NCBI RefSeq assembly: GCF_011077955.1
Contig: NZ_JAALBX010000002.1
Span: 1-64,000, forward strand
DNA: 64,000 bases
Reading direction: 5' to 3'
DNA from: Citrobacter freundii
GTDB taxonomy: Bacteria; Pseudomonadota; Gammaproteobacteria; Enterobacterales; Enterobacteriaceae
The notes under the pieces were generated by a model. It was not told the origin of the DNA. It searched no databases and saw nothing but the letters and a program-made list of their open reading frames with translations. This document shows positions 1 to 9,517 of the stretch, one piece after another. Position 1 is the stretch's first letter. Each line of letters starts with the position of its first letter. The position numbers and the translations under genes are program-made.

Positions 1-48
1 CCACTAAAAGAGGTGTGAAGGGAAGGCTCTCAGAGTCTGGACTTAGTA

Positions 49-97
49 CGCCCCTATGGGGCGTTTTCAATGCCACCTGCTATGCAGGTGGTTTTTT
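49..97 (+). terminator. Two tandem hairpins, end of a gene left of the window
   Basis: Two perfect stem-loops stand side by side. The first (49-63) has a 6-bp GC-rich stem followed by four T. The second (73-91) has an 8-bp stem with a 3-base loop followed by six T. The T-runs point to termination of rightward transcription entering from outside the window. The same hairpins could also stop leftward grxA transcription, but without a good T-run. The first 18 bases could encode the last five residues of a gene (P-L-K-E-V-stop), which is too short to name. Confidence 0.7.
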
Positions 98-108
98 ACA
101 TGGCGTAC

Positions 109-375
109 TTACGCGGTATAAAGAGACAAATTCGCTTTCGCCCACGCTTCGAAATCCGTGCAACCGCCAATATGAACGGAGTCAACGAAGATCTGCGGTA
201 CGGTTTCCACCGGTTTTCCGACCGTTTTTTCCAGATCGGCCTTAGAGATGCCTTCTGCGTGAATATCGACATAACGGAAGTTGAAGTCTTCGCGTTCGGC
301 GGTCAGTTTCTCAGCCAGTTCTTTAGCGCGAACACAGTAAGGGCAGCCTGGACGTCCAAAAATAACGGCAAACAT
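109..375 (-). CDS. grxA: Glutaredoxin 1
   Basis: Small cytoplasmic glutathione-dependent disulfide reductase. Glutaredoxin 1 reduces ribonucleotide reductase and protein-glutathione mixed disulfides. The 88-residue product carries the redox motif C-P-Y-C at residues 12-15, the cis-proline segment T-V-P-Q-I-F around residue 60 and the glutathione-contacting G-G-C-T-D segment near residue 70. It matches E. coli GrxA along its length, with three extra residues at the C-terminus. It is divergent from ybjC, as in E. coli, where OxyR controls grxA. The divergent region contains ATAG and CTAT half-site-like words at 393-396 and 416-419, but I do not consider an OxyR site proven. Confidence 0.97.
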   Translation of the reverse strand: MFAVIFGRPGCPYCVRAKELAEKLTAEREDFNFRYVDIHAEGISKADLEKTVGKPVETVPQIFVDSVHIGGCTDFEAWAKANLSLYTA

Positions 376-569
376 GATAGCTCCTTGATAACGATAGCCT
401 GTCGGCGAATGGGCCTATCATGCCATATCCCTTAGCAATGGAAAGCAGGTTATACCTCTTACTTTGATACCTGTCATCTTTCAAAGGCGAATTTTAGGAA
501 GCCGTTATGGCTAAAACGGGCGGCGTGATTTTCGGGTTATACTCCCTCTTTTATTCGCGGAGAATGCCG

Positions 570-860
570 ATGCGCTCACTGGGCTCGTTACCTAAACCGG
601 TGCTGATTATTGAGGCGCTGGGGATGGTATTGCTGGGCATCGCCTGGCTATCCTTAAAAGGCTATATAAACTTACCCGCACCCTTTAACGGCGCCACATG
701 GGGCATCGCGATGGTGTTCCTCGGCATCCTGTTTATGCTCCCTGCCGCCGTGGCGCTGATATGGGGCATGGGCCAGAACCTGGCGCCGTTACTGTTTAAA
801 ACACCTGATAAGACAAAACCATCGCAAGAGAAGGATTCAGATCATGACGCCAACCATTGA
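570..860 (+). CDS. ybjC: YbjC family small membrane protein
   Basis: Small inner-membrane protein of unknown function, 96 residues, with two hydrophobic segments (about residues 10-28 and 47-68) and a charged, hydrophilic C-terminus ending in D-A-N-H. The reading frame is open from an ATG at 507. I chose the ATG at 570 because GGAGA lies about 6 bases upstream and the resulting M-R-S-L-G-S-L-P-K start aligns with E. coli YbjC (95 residues). The 3' end overlaps nfsA by 17 bases, so the two are translationally linked. In E. coli it is co-transcribed with nfsA and rimK. Confidence 0.88.
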   Translation: MRSLGSLPKPVLIIEALGMVLLGIAWLSLKGYINLPAPFNGATWGIAMVFLGILFMLPAAVALIWGMGQNLAPLLFKTPDKTKPSQEKDSDHDANH

Positions 861-1566
861 GCTACTGTGCTCTCACCGCTCGATTCGCCACTATACCGAT
901 AGGCCCATTACCGATGCGGAGCGCGAAGCGATTTTTGCCGGAGCCCGCGCGGCGTCCACTTCCAGTTTTTTACAGTGCAGTTCGATCATTCGCATTACCG
1001 ACAAGGCGATGCGCGAGACGCTGGTTACCTTAACCGGCGGGCAGAAACACGTGGCGCAGGCGCCAGAGTTTTGGGTATTTTGCGCCGATTTTAATCGTCA
1101 TCTGCAAATTTGCCCGGATGCGCAACTGGGCCTCGCTGAACAACTGCTTTTAGGCGTAGTGGATACCGCCATGATGGCGCAAAACGCCATGATTGCTGCC
1201 GAATCGCTGGGGCTTGGCGGCGTCTATATCGGCGGAATTCGCAACAATATCGAGGCGGTAAGCGATTTACTGGCTCTGCCGACGCAGGTATTGCCACTGT
1301 TCGGTTTATGCCTCGGCTGGCCTGCTGATAATCCGGATGTGAAGCCGCGTTTACCTACGTCAATCGTCGTGCATGAAAACCACTATCAACCGCTTGATAG
1401 CGACGCGCTGGCCGCCTATGACGACGAGCTGGCGCACTATTATTTAACGCGCGACAGCAATACCCGCCGTGACACCTGGAGCGATCATATTCGCCGCACC
1501 ATCATTAAAGAAAACCGGCCTTTTATTCTTGATTTTCTGCATAAGCAAGGTTTTGCCGTGCGTTAA
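844..1566 (+). CDS. nfsA: Oxygen-insensitive NADPH nitroreductase
   Basis: FMN-dependent homodimeric reductase that reduces nitroaromatics, nitrofurans and quinones by two-electron steps, using NADPH. The 240-residue length equals that of E. coli NfsA. The FMN-binding start S-H-R-S-I-R-H-Y is at residues 10-17. Arg203 and Arg208, residues tied to NADPH use in the E. coli enzyme, are both present in the R-D-S-N-T-R segment. Its start codon lies inside the end of ybjC, and rimK follows after 77 bases. The gene belongs to the ybjC-nfsA-rimK cluster, which responds to SoxRS in E. coli. Confidence 0.97.
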   Translation: MTPTIELLCSHRSIRHYTDRPITDAEREAIFAGARAASTSSFLQCSSIIRITDKAMRETLVTLTGGQKHVAQAPEFWVFCADFNRHLQICPDAQLGLAEQLLLGVVDTAMMAQNAMIAAESLGLGGVYIGGIRNNIEAVSDLLALPTQVLPLFGLCLGWPADNPDVKPRLPTSIVVHENHYQPLDSDALAAYDDELAHYYLTRDSNTRRDTWSDHIRRTIIKENRPFILDFLHKQGFAVR

Positions 1567-1573
1567 TTGTTAA

Positions 1574-1600
1574 GGCCCGCTACGCACCCGTTGGCGGGCC
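1574..1600 (+). terminator. Stem-loop between nfsA and rimK
   Basis: A 7-bp GC-only stem (1574-1580 with 1594-1600) encloses a 13-base loop and has no T-run after it. It is more likely an RNA-stability or attenuating hairpin than a true terminator. Confidence 0.35.
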
Positions 1601-1643
1601 GTGTATGATGTGCCGGTTGAAATCAGTGATTGCGAGGTGAAGG

Positions 1644-2546
1644 ATGAAAATCGCCATATTATCCCGGGATGGAACGCTGTGGTCTTGCAAACGGCTGCGT
1701 GAAGCCGCTATGCGACGTGGTCACCTCGTCGAGATCCTGGACCCGCTATCGTGCTACATGAATATCAATCCGCAGTCCCCTTCGATGCACTATAAAGGAC
1801 GGCGGTTGCCCCATTATGATGCAGTCATCCCGCGTATCGGCTCGGCCATCACCTTTTACGGCACTGCCGTGCTGCGCCAGTTTGAAATGATGGGCAGCTA
1901 TCCACTCAATGAATCTGTTGCCATTACCCGCGCCCGCGACAAACTGCGTTCCCTCCAGCTTCTGGCGCGGCAGGGCATCGATTTGCCCGTCACCGGTATT
2001 GCGCATTCGCCGGACGACACCAGCGATCTGATAGAGATGGTTGGCGGCGCGCCGCTGGTGGTGAAACTGGTCGAAGGCACGCAGGGCATTGGCGTGGTCC
2101 TGGCCGAAACGCGTCAGGCGGCAGAAAGCGTTATCGATGCGTTTCGCGGGCTTAATGCGCACATTTTGGTGCAGGAATACATTAAAGAAGCCAAAGGCCG
2201 TGATATTCGCTGTCTGGTGGTGGGTGATCGCGTGGTGGCAGCGATTGAGCGCCAGGCGAAAGAGGGCGATTTTCGCTCCAACCTGCACCGTGGCGGCGCG
2301 GCACGGGTGGCGGATATCACGCCGCGTGAGCGTGAAATCGCCTTGCGAGCGGCGCATACCCTGGGGTTAGATGTGGCGGGCGTCGATATTTTGCGCTCCG
2401 ATCGCGGCCCGCTGGTGATGGAGGTCAACGCCTCACCGGGGCTGGAAGGCATTGAAAATACCACCGGCATCGATATCGCATCCCTGATGATTCAGTGGGT
2501 TGAACGGCATGCCAACCCCGAATTCTGCCTGAAAATTGGTGGTTAA
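1644..2546 (+). CDS. rimK: Ribosomal protein S6 glutamate ligase RimK
   Basis: ATP-grasp ligase that adds glutamate residues to the C-terminus of ribosomal protein S6 and can make poly-glutamate. The product is 300 residues, the E. coli length. An N-terminal pre-ATP-grasp domain (about 1-100) is followed by the ATP-grasp fold, with the glycine-rich loop E-G-T-Q-G-I-G-V near residue 145, V-Q-E-Y-I-K-E near 178 and the metal-binding M-E-V-N-A-S-P-G segment near 260. The start has GAGGTGAAGG directly upstream. It is the third gene of the ybjC-nfsA-rimK group. Confidence 0.97.
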   Translation: MKIAILSRDGTLWSCKRLREAAMRRGHLVEILDPLSCYMNINPQSPSMHYKGRRLPHYDAVIPRIGSAITFYGTAVLRQFEMMGSYPLNESVAITRARDKLRSLQLLARQGIDLPVTGIAHSPDDTSDLIEMVGGAPLVVKLVEGTQGIGVVLAETRQAAESVIDAFRGLNAHILVQEYIKEAKGRDIRCLVVGDRVVAAIERQAKEGDFRSNLHRGGAARVADITPREREIALRAAHTLGLDVAGVDILRSDRGPLVMEVNASPGLEGIENTTGIDIASLMIQWVERHANPEFCLKIGG

Positions 2547-2678
2547 ATCCCATTACGCCTTTGCGCATGGTGAAGAGAAACACCCATAGGCGTAGTATCA
2601 CAGGTGCTTTTTGCGTAAGCTTACGCCACGTTTTACTTCCAGCACATTGCATACATCCACTAAGAGGTATCAGTTTTT

Positions 2679-3158
2679 ATGGATTCACTCGTCGTCCCCA
2701 CTCTGGACACGCTGCGCCACTGGCTTGAAGAGTTAGCGGTGAGTTTTTTCGAGTGCGATACCTGCCAGGCGTTGCATTTACCCCACATGCAAAATTTTGA
2801 CGGCATTTTCGATGCAAAAATTGATTTGCTCGATAACGTAGTGCTGTTCTCGGCGCTCGCTGAGGTTAAACCTTCAGCGCTGCTGGCGCTGGCCTGCGAT
2901 CTCTCGTCGATTAACGCCAGTTCCCTTACGGTTAAAGCGTTTCTCGATATCCAGGATGATAATATGCCGAAGATGGTGGTGTGCCAGTCACTCCCCGTCA
3001 CGGTCGGCGTGACATTCGAACAGTTCTCGGCGTTTTTCCGCCAGAGCGAAGAGCAGATCTCAATGGTCATTATGGAAGCCGGTTCGCATCATCTACTCTT
3101 TTCCTCCGACGAAGAAGAGACGAGCAGCGTAGAAATGCATAGCCATTTTCTTCACTAA
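2679..3158 (+). CDS. ybjN: YbjN family protein
   Basis: Soluble 159-residue protein of the YbjN family (E. coli form 158 residues). Family members have a type III secretion chaperone-like fold. In E. coli, YbjN affects motility, biofilm formation and stress responses, but its biochemical role is not established. The sequence is strongly conserved in L-P-H-M-Q-N-F-D-G and S-S-L-T-V-K-A-F-L-D. The gene stands alone: 132 bases separate it from rimK and a hairpin follows it. The start is preceded by AAGAGGT. Confidence 0.93.
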   Translation: MDSLVVPTLDTLRHWLEELAVSFFECDTCQALHLPHMQNFDGIFDAKIDLLDNVVLFSALAEVKPSALLALACDLSSINASSLTVKAFLDIQDDNMPKMVVCQSLPVTVGVTFEQFSAFFRQSEEQISMVIMEAGSHHLLFSSDEEETSSVEMHSHFLH

Positions 3159-3173
3159 TCCTGCTCGTTAATA

Positions 3174-3200
3174 AGGCAGTCGCTGCCAGGGCGACTGCTT
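3174..3200 (+). terminator. Hairpin after ybjN
   Basis: An 8-bp perfect stem (3176-3183 with 3191-3198) and 7-base loop lie 17 bases after the ybjN stop. Only two T follow, so termination may be weak. Confidence 0.5.
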
Positions 3201-3528
3201 ATCACATTGCATTATTCTGCCTTCGTGCTCCTCATCAAGAACAATTCACTGCTTTTAACGCCGTTTTAGCCCGCCTGATAGAGCGATTCAGTCTAAAAAA
3301 TTGATAAAACGCATTTTTTCTACCGGGCTATAGTCCTGGACATATCCTACAGTTATTCTTGCGAAGCGAAAAAAGCCTGCAGGGTCTGCCGAAGGAGCGT
3401 AACGCTTTTTCTGGGCAGCATGACCAAATATGCACGGAAATTGCATATGTTTTATTGCAGATGTGTAAATGCGTAAATTTAGCTCGGAAAACAACGAGTT
3501 TTTACCCTTTATTCAGAAGGAAACAGAT
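3201..3528 (+). promoter_or_regulatory. potF leader and promoter region
   Basis: Gene-free, rather AT-rich stretch before potF. A weak promoter candidate is TTGCAT at 3441 with GTAAAT at 3465, preceded by TG. AGAAGGAAA at about 3514-3522 is the potF ribosome-binding site. I see no clear operator. Confidence 0.35.
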
Positions 3529-4641
3529 ATGTCCACCCAAAGAAAAAAATGGTTGTCGGGTGTGGTTGCCGGTGTGTTGATGGCAGCCTCTGCAAGCGTC
3601 ATGGCTGCCGAACAAAAAACACTGCATGTGTATAACTGGTCAGACTATATTGCCCCGGACACCATCGAAAATTTCACCAAAGAAACCGGCATTAAAGTGG
3701 TTTACGACGTGTTTGATTCCAACGAAGTGCTGGAAGGCAAATTAATGGCGGGCAGCACCGGTTTTGACCTGGTGGTACCGTCTGCCAGTTTCCTTGAGCG
3801 TCAGTTGGCCGCCGGGGTATTCCAGCCGCTTGATAAAAGTAAACTGCCGAACTGGAAAAACCTCGACCCTGAGTTGCTTAAGCTCACCGCGAAACACGAC
3901 CCGGAAAATAAATACGCCATGCCGTATTTGTGGGCGACGACCGGCATTGGTTACAACGTCGATAAAGTCAAAGCCGCGCTGGGCGCAGATGTGCCGCTCA
4001 ATAGCTGGGATTTGGTCCTCAAACCTGAAAACCTTGAGAAACTGAAAAGCTGCGGCGTGTCTTTCCTCGATGCGCCTGAAGAAGTGTTCGCGACGGTGCT
4101 GAATTATCTCGGTAAAGACCCTAACAGTGAAAAAGCCGATGATTATACGGGGCCTGCGACCGAGCTTCTCTTAAAGCTGCGTCCGAATATTCGCTACTTC
4201 CACTCGTCTCAGTACATTAACGATCTGGCGAACGGGGATATTTGCGTGGCCATCGGTTGGGCAGGCGATGTGTGGCAGGCGGCGAACCGCGCTAAAGAGG
4301 CGAAAAACGGCGTAAATATTTCCTACACCATTCCGAAGGAAGGGGCGCTGGCCTTCTTTGACGTCTTCGCGATGCCGGCTGACGCTAAAAACAAAGAAGA
4401 AGCCTATCAGTTCCTGAACTACCTGATGCGCCCGGACGTTATCGCCCATATCAGCGATCATGTGTTCTACGCCAACGCCAACAAAGCTGCGACGCCGCTT
4501 GTGAGTGCAGAAGTGCGCGACAATCCGGGTATCTATCCGCCTGCCGATGTGATGGCGAAGCTATTCACATTGAAAGTGCAGGACCCGAAAATCGACCGCG
4601 TACGTACTCGCGCATGGACCAAAGTGAAGAGCGGCAAGTAA
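3529..4641 (+). CDS. potF: Putrescine-binding periplasmic protein PotF
   Basis: Periplasmic substrate-binding protein of the PotFGHI putrescine ABC importer. The 370-residue length equals that of E. coli PotF. Residues 1-26 form a signal peptide ending M-A-A before E-Q-K-T-L. Conserved binding-cleft segments are visible: Y-N-W-S-D-Y near residue 37, [11 protein letters not shown] near 80 and F-D-V-F-A-M-P-A-D near 285. The frame is open upstream to 3469, but the ATG at 3529 has a strong ribosome-binding site and gives the correct signal peptide. The pot genes follow in transport order. Confidence 0.97.
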   Translation: MSTQRKKWLSGVVAGVLMAASASVMAAEQKTLHVYNWSDYIAPDTIENFTKETGIKVVYDVFDSNEVLEGKLMAGSTGFDLVVPSASFLERQLAAGVFQPLDKSKLPNWKNLDPELLKLTAKHDPENKYAMPYLWATTGIGYNVDKVKAALGADVPLNSWDLVLKPENLEKLKSCGVSFLDAPEEVFATVLNYLGKDPNSEKADDYTGPATELLLKLRPNIRYFHSSQYINDLANGDICVAIGWAGDVWQAANRAKEAKNGVNISYTIPKEGALAFFDVFAMPADAKNKEEAYQFLNYLMRPDVIAHISDHVFYANANKAATPLVSAEVRDNPGIYPPADVMAKLFTLKVQDPKIDRVRTRAWTKVKSGK

Positions 4642-4743
4642 CCAGCGCTGCGTCACGACAGGGCAGGGGTTGTCGCCTCTGCCCGACCCTTTGTGCGACA
4701 ACCGGGCCGCACAGCTATTCATGATTTTGCCGGAGAGCAATAA

Positions 4744-5877
4744 TTGAACGATGCTATTCCCCGCCCACAGGCGAAAACCCGCAAAGCGCTCACCCCGCTG
4801 CTGGAAATCCGTAACCTGACCAAATCCTTCGACGGCCAGCATGCCGTGGATGACGTCAGCCTGACTATCTATAAAGGCGAAATTTTCGCGCTCCTGGGTG
4901 CCTCCGGGTGTGGAAAATCGACCCTGCTGCGTATGCTGGCCGGGTTTGAAATCCCGACCAACGGACAAATTCTGCTTGATGGCGTGGATCTGTCGCGTGT
5001 CCCGCCCTATCAGCGTCCGATCAATATGATGTTTCAGTCTTACGCGCTGTTCCCCCACATGACGGTGGAGCAGAACATCGCTTTTGGCCTCAAGCAGGAC
5101 AAATTACCCCGGGCGGAAATCGCCGCGCGAGTGGAAGAGATGCTGACGCTGGTGCACATGCAGGAATTCGCCAAACGTAAACCGCATCAGCTCTCTGGCG
5201 GGCAACGTCAGCGCGTGGCGCTGGCGCGCAGTCTCGCAAAACGTCCAAAGCTGTTGCTGCTCGACGAACCGATGGGCGCGCTCGATAAAAAACTGCGCGA
5301 CCGGATGCAGCTTGAAGTGGTGGATATTCTTGAGCGCGTGGGGGCCACTTGCGTGATGGTCACACACGATCAGGAAGAGGCCATGACCATGGCCGGACGT
5401 ATTGCCATTATGAACCGCGGCAAGTTTGTGCAAATTGGCGAGCCGGAAGAGATTTATGAGCATCCGACCACCCGTTACAGCGCTGAATTTATCGGCTCGG
5501 TGAACGTCTTTGACGGCCTGTTGAAATCACGCGAAGAAGACGGCCTGGTAATCGACTCGCCAGGGCTTATGCATCCGCTGAAAGTGGATGCGGACGCCTC
5601 CGTAGTGGATGGCGTGCCGGTGCATGTCGCGCTGCGTCCCGAGAAAGTGATGCTCTGTGAACAGCCGCCAGCTGACGGCTATAACTTTGCCGTCGGCGAA
5701 GTGGTGCATATTGCCTATCTGGGCGACCTGTCGATTTATCACGTGCGTCTGAAAAGCGGACAGATGATCACCGCTCAGTTGCAAAATGCGTATCGCTACC
5801 GCAAAGGCGCGCCCACCTGGGGCGATGAAGTTCGTCTGTGCTGGGACGCAGACAGCTGTGTGGTTCTGACGGTTTAA
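4744..5877 (+). CDS. potG: Putrescine ABC transporter ATP-binding protein PotG
   Basis: Cytoplasmic ATPase of the putrescine importer. The 377 residues include Walker A G-A-S-G-C-G-K-S-T (about 55-63), the Q-loop in F-Q-S-Y-A-L-F-P, the signature L-S-G-G-Q-R-Q-R (about 156-163), Walker B L-L-L-L-D-E-P and the H-loop in V-T-H-D-Q-E-E. A C-terminal TOBE-type domain follows after about residue 290. The start is TTG at 4744 with GGAGAG about 7 bases upstream; the product N-D-A-I-P-R-P-Q matches the E. coli N-terminus. Confidence 0.96.
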   Translation: MNDAIPRPQAKTRKALTPLLEIRNLTKSFDGQHAVDDVSLTIYKGEIFALLGASGCGKSTLLRMLAGFEIPTNGQILLDGVDLSRVPPYQRPINMMFQSYALFPHMTVEQNIAFGLKQDKLPRAEIAARVEEMLTLVHMQEFAKRKPHQLSGGQRQRVALARSLAKRPKLLLLDEPMGALDKKLRDRMQLEVVDILERVGATCVMVTHDQEEAMTMAGRIAIMNRGKFVQIGEPEEIYEHPTTRYSAEFIGSVNVFDGLLKSREEDGLVIDSPGLMHPLKVDADASVVDGVPVHVALRPEKVMLCEQPPADGYNFAVGEVVHIAYLGDLSIYHVRLKSGQMITAQLQNAYRYRKGAPTWGDEVRLCWDADSCVVLTV

Positions 5878-5886
5878 GGAGGCGTG

Positions 5887-6849
5887 ATGAGCGTAGTAGA
5901 ACGCCACGGGGAGCCGCCGGCTGCCCAACATATTACCGGCTTTAGGGCATGGCTTGCGCGGATGCAGATGGCGCATGGCCGGAAGCTTACGATAGCGCTG
6001 CCCTATCTCTGGCTTATCCTGCTTTTTATGCTGCCGTTCCTGATTGTTTTTAAAATCAGTCTGGCAGAAATGGCGCGGGCGATACCCCCCTATACCGATC
6101 TGGTGAGTTTTGAGGATTCGCAATTATCGATCATGCTCAATCTCGCCAATTTCCTGCAATTGACCGACGATCCGCTCTATTTTGAAGCGTATTTACAGTC
6201 ATTGCAGGTCGCTGGGATTTCGACATTATGCTGCTTATTGCTGGGTTACCCGCTTGCCTGGGCCGTGGCGCACAGTAGCGCGTCGACGCGCAATATTCTG
6301 TTATTGCTGGTGATCCTCCCGTCCTGGACGTCGTTTCTTATCCGCGTCTATGCCTGGATGGGGATCCTTAAAGAAAACGGGGTGCTGAATAATGTGCTGC
6401 TGTGGCTGGGCGTTATCGATCAGCCGCTGACTATTCTGCATACCAATCTTGCGGTGTATATCGGCATTGTGTATGCCTATTTGCCGTTTATGGTGCTGCC
6501 GATTTATACCGCGTTAACGCGGATCGATTATTCGCTGGTGGAAGCCGCGTTGGATCTCGGCGCACGTCCGTTAAAAACGTTCTTCACCGTGATCGTGCCA
6601 TTAACCAAAGGCGGTATTATCGCCGGCTCTATGCTGGTCTTTATCCCGGCGGTGGGGGAGTTTGTTATCCCGGAACTGTTAGGCGGGCCAGACAGCATCA
6701 TGATTGGCCGCGTGTTATGGCAGGAATTCTTTAATAACCGCGACTGGCCTGTTGCCTCCGCCGTTGCGATCACCATGCTTGTGATCCTGATTGTGCCCAT
6801 CATGTGGTTTCACAAACATCAGAACAAAACCATGGGGGATCACGCATGA
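5887..6849 (+). CDS. potH: Putrescine ABC transporter permease PotH
   Basis: One of the two inner-membrane channel subunits of the putrescine importer, 320 residues with six predicted membrane helices. The binding-protein-dependent transport motif E-A-A-L-D-L-G-A lies near residue 220 and contacts the ATPase. The ATG at 5887 was chosen over a GTG three bases earlier because it matches the usual N-terminus and has GGAGG at 5878-5882. It lies 9 bases after potG and overlaps potI by four bases. Confidence 0.96.
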   Translation: MSVVERHGEPPAAQHITGFRAWLARMQMAHGRKLTIALPYLWLILLFMLPFLIVFKISLAEMARAIPPYTDLVSFEDSQLSIMLNLANFLQLTDDPLYFEAYLQSLQVAGISTLCCLLLGYPLAWAVAHSSASTRNILLLLVILPSWTSFLIRVYAWMGILKENGVLNNVLLWLGVIDQPLTILHTNLAVYIGIVYAYLPFMVLPIYTALTRIDYSLVEAALDLGARPLKTFFTVIVPLTKGGIIAGSMLVFIPAVGEFVIPELLGGPDSIMIGRVLWQEFFNNRDWPVASAVAITMLVILIVPIMWFHKHQNKTMGDHA

Positions 6850-7691
6850 ATAATCTCCCCGTGGTGCGCTCTCCGTGGCGTATTTTGATTCTGATTATCG
6901 GCTTTACTTTCCTGTATGCGCCGATGTTGATGCTGGTGGTTTACTCCTTTAACAGCTCCAAACTGGTGACCGTCTGGGCGGGCTGGTCAACGCGCTGGTA
7001 TAGTGAGCTTTTCCAGGACACCGCCATGATGAGCGCGGTAGGGCTTAGCCTTACAATCGCCGCCTTATCCGCCACGATGGCCGTGGTGCTGGGCACTATC
7101 GCATCGGTGGTGATGGTGCGCTTCGGGCGTTTTCGCGGGTCTAACGGCTTCGCGTTTATGCTCACCGCGCCGCTGGTGATGCCGGATGTGATAACGGGAC
7201 TGTCGCTTTTGCTGTTGTTTGTGGCGCTGGGCCACGCCATCGGCTGGCCGTCAGAGCGCGGTATGCTCACCATCTGGTTAGCGCACGTCACGTTTTGTAC
7301 GGCCTATGTAGCCGTGGTGATAAGCGCCCGGTTGCGCGAACTCGATCGCTCCATTGAAGAGGCCGCGATGGATTTAGGCGCCACACCGGTAAAAGTCTTC
7401 TTTGTGATCACGCTGCCGATGATCATGCCGGCTATTCTTTCCGGCTGGCTGCTGGCCTTTACCCTGTCTTTAGATGACCTGGTGATAGCAAGCTTTGTGT
7501 CCGGACCTGGGGCAACCACCTTACCTATGCTGGTCTTCTCAAGCGTGCGTATGGGGGTTAATCCGGAGATTAACGCCCTGGCATCCATCATTCTCGGCGT
7601 TGTGGGTATCATCGGTTTAATTGCCTGGTATCTGATGGCGCGCTCTGAAAAACAGCGCCAGAAAGACATCCAGCGTGCAAGAACCGGCTGA
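6846..7691 (+). CDS. potI: Putrescine ABC transporter permease PotI
   Basis: Second membrane channel subunit, pairing with PotH. The 281 residues equal the E. coli length, with about six membrane helices and the coupling motif E-E-A-A-M-D-L-G-A-T-P near residue 178. The frame is open to 6804, but the ATG at 6846 gives the conserved start M-N-N-L-P-V-V-R and overlaps the potH stop by four bases (ATGA), so translation is coupled. A strong hairpin follows the gene. Confidence 0.96.
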   Translation: MNNLPVVRSPWRILILIIGFTFLYAPMLMLVVYSFNSSKLVTVWAGWSTRWYSELFQDTAMMSAVGLSLTIAALSATMAVVLGTIASVVMVRFGRFRGSNGFAFMLTAPLVMPDVITGLSLLLLFVALGHAIGWPSERGMLTIWLAHVTFCTAYVAVVISARLRELDRSIEEAAMDLGATPVKVFFVITLPMIMPAILSGWLLAFTLSLDDLVIASFVSGPGATTLPMLVFSSVRMGVNPEINALASIILGVVGIIGLIAWYLMARSEKQRQKDIQRARTG

Positions 7692-7720
7692 AGGCTCTAA
7701 AATCTGAGATTATTAGCTAA

Positions 7721-7745
7721 CAGTGCCGCGTTTGACGCGGCACTG
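7721..7745 (+). terminator. Hairpin ending the pot operon
   Basis: A perfect 11-bp stem (7721-7731 with 7735-7745) has a 3-base loop and starts 30 bases after the potI stop. No long T-run follows, but the stem is very stable. Confidence 0.6.
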
Positions 7746-7772
7746 TGATTCAGGGAAGCCAGAAACATAGCG

Positions 7773-8243
7773 ATGATCTTCGCCCGACCACAACATAATC
7801 ATGCCCGCCTTAATGTACCCACGCTGGTATATATCGCGGCTATCGCCATTATTTCGACGCGCTGCGTCGATCTGTTAATGGTCTTTAATATGCTGGGGCT
7901 GCGCGGTGCCATGGATTTTATTCATCGCAGCGTGCAAACCTGGAGCCTGACGCTGGTATTTTTATCCAGCCTTATGCTGTTATGCGTCGAGTTTCGCTGC
8001 GCTTTCGCGATTATCAAAGGCCGCAACTGGGGACGCTGGATTTATCTGGCCTCCCAAGTGGTTGCCACCAGTTATCTGTGGGCTGCGTCCCTCGGTTGGG
8101 GCTACCCTGAGTTATTCAGCATTGCGGGCGGGTCGAAACGCGAAATACTCCACTCGCTGATTATTCAAAAAACCCCCGATATGCTGGTCCTCGCGCTGTT
8201 ATTTTTCCCGCCCCAAAGCCGTCGGTTTTTCCAGCTTCAATAA
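7773..8243 (+). CDS. ybjO: YbjO family inner-membrane protein (DUF2593)
   Basis: Predicted inner-membrane protein of unknown function, 156 residues, with about four hydrophobic segments (near residues 15-35, 52-75, 84-105 and 128-150). It sits between potI and rlmC, as in E. coli, and matches the YbjO family there (162 residues). No catalytic motif is visible. The potI hairpin separates it from the operon, so it probably has its own promoter. Confidence 0.85.
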   Translation: MIFARPQHNHARLNVPTLVYIAAIAIISTRCVDLLMVFNMLGLRGAMDFIHRSVQTWSLTLVFLSSLMLLCVEFRCAFAIIKGRNWGRWIYLASQVVATSYLWAASLGWGYPELFSIAGGSKREILHSLIIQKTPDMLVLALLFFPPQSRRFFQLQ

Positions 8244-8284
8244 CGGTGGTACAATCCTGCGCCCCTCGTTTCTAAGGTTTTTCT

Positions 8285-9412
8285 ATGCAGTGTGCTCTCT
8301 ATGATGCCGGGCGCTGTCGCTCCTGTACGTGGATTAAACAATCCCAGCAGCAACAGCTCCAGGCCAAAATGAACGATCTCCGTCACTTGCTAGGCGATCT
8401 CCCTGTCGGCCAATGGTGCGAACCCGTGGCGGGTGAGGAGCGCGCGTTTCGCAATAAAGCGAAGATGGTGGTGAGCGCAAGCGTAGAAAAACCGCTGCTC
8501 GGTATTTTACAACGTGACGGCAGCGGGGTGGATTTAACCGACTGCCCGCTTTATTCCGATGCGTTTCGCCGGGTGTTTACCGTGCTTAAACCGTTTATTG
8601 CCCGGGCAGGCTTAACGCCCTATAACGTGGCGCGTAAACGCGGCGAACTGAAATACCTGCTTCTTACCCAAAGCACGCTGGATGGCGCGATGATGCTGCG
8701 TTTTGTGCTGCGCTCTGATACCAAGCTTGCGCAGCTTGAAGCGGCCTTGCCGTGGCTTCAGGAACAGCTACCGGAACTCAAGGTGGTGTCAGCCAATATT
8801 CAGCCAGTGCATATGGCCATTATGGAGGGGGAGCGCGAGGTGATATTTACTGACGCGCGGGCGCTACTGGAAGATTTTAACGGCGTGCCGTTGTGGATCC
8901 GTCCGCAAAGTTTTTTCCAGACCAACCCCCAGGTGGCGAGCCAGCTTTATGCTACCGCCCGTGACTGGGTACGTGCATTGCCGGTGAAACATCTGTGGGA
9001 TTTATTCTGCGGCGTGGGCGGATTTGGTTTGCATTGCGCCACACCCGAGATGCGCCTGACCGGTATTGAAATAGCGCCTGAGGCGATTGCCAGCGCGAAA
9101 CAATCCGCCGCGATGCTCGGCCTGACTGATGTCCATTTCCAGGCGTTGGATTCCACCCATTTCGCCACCGCCCAGCAGGATATCCCCGATCTCGTGGTGG
9201 TTAACCCGCCGCGGCGAGGGATCGGCCCGGAACTGTGCGCCTATTTATCGGCGATGGCGCCTGAAACTATCCTGTATTCAAGCTGCAATGCGCAGACCAT
9301 GGCGAAAGATATTCGCCTGCTTGAGGGGTACCGGATTGTGAAAACGCAGCTTTTCGATATGTTTCCGCATACTGCGCATTATGAGGTGCTGACGCTGTTG
9401 CAGCGGGGGTAA
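8285..9412 (+). CDS. rlmC: 23S rRNA m5U747 methyltransferase RlmC
   Basis: SAM-dependent methyltransferase that makes 5-methyluridine at position 747 of 23S rRNA; older name rumB. The 375-residue length equals that of the E. coli enzyme. The four cysteines for the 4Fe-4S cluster are at 3, 11, 14 and 87. The SAM-binding motif [10 protein letters not shown] is at 239-248, and the catalytic cysteine is C334 in Y-S-S-C-N-A-Q-T. Its stop lies only about 15 bases before the repeat block, with no ordinary terminator in between. It is convergent with artJ. Confidence 0.97.
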   Translation: MQCALYDAGRCRSCTWIKQSQQQQLQAKMNDLRHLLGDLPVGQWCEPVAGEERAFRNKAKMVVSASVEKPLLGILQRDGSGVDLTDCPLYSDAFRRVFTVLKPFIARAGLTPYNVARKRGELKYLLLTQSTLDGAMMLRFVLRSDTKLAQLEAALPWLQEQLPELKVVSANIQPVHMAIMEGEREVIFTDARALLEDFNGVPLWIRPQSFFQTNPQVASQLYATARDWVRALPVKHLWDLFCGVGGFGLHCATPEMRLTGIEIAPEAIASAKQSAAMLGLTDVHFQALDSTHFATAQQDIPDLVVVNPPRRGIGPELCAYLSAMAPETILYSSCNAQTMAKDIRLLEGYRIVKTQLFDMFPHTAHYEVLTLLQRG

Positions 9413-9427
9413 GGGGGCTTTCGCCTG

Positions 9428-9517
9428 GTGGAGGTTCCGTTAAGTGGAATGGGTACACATTCGGTGGAATGGTTCCGTTAAGTGGAATGGGTACGCATTC
9501 GGTGGAATGGTTCCGTT
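9428..9517. repeat. Left tandem array of 18-20-base units
   Basis: Units beginning GTGGAATGG follow one another: 9444-9463 (20 bases), 9464-9481 (18), 9482-9501 (20) and 9502 onward, with a shortened copy at 9428-9443. The 20-base and 18-base types alternate, so a 38-base period is almost perfectly repeated. It forms the outer edge of the left arm of the inverted repeat and resembles the array at 10279-10370 in opposite orientation. Confidence 0.9.

Noticed and set aside
391-420. OxyR-like half-sites in the grxA-ybjC divergent region
   Set aside because: Only one ATAG and one CTAT word are seen and their spacing does not fit the four-element OxyR pattern.
1746-2357. 203-codon minus-strand frame opposite rimK
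   Set aside because: It is the shadow of a conserved rimK coding sequence; the protein is low in family-like features.
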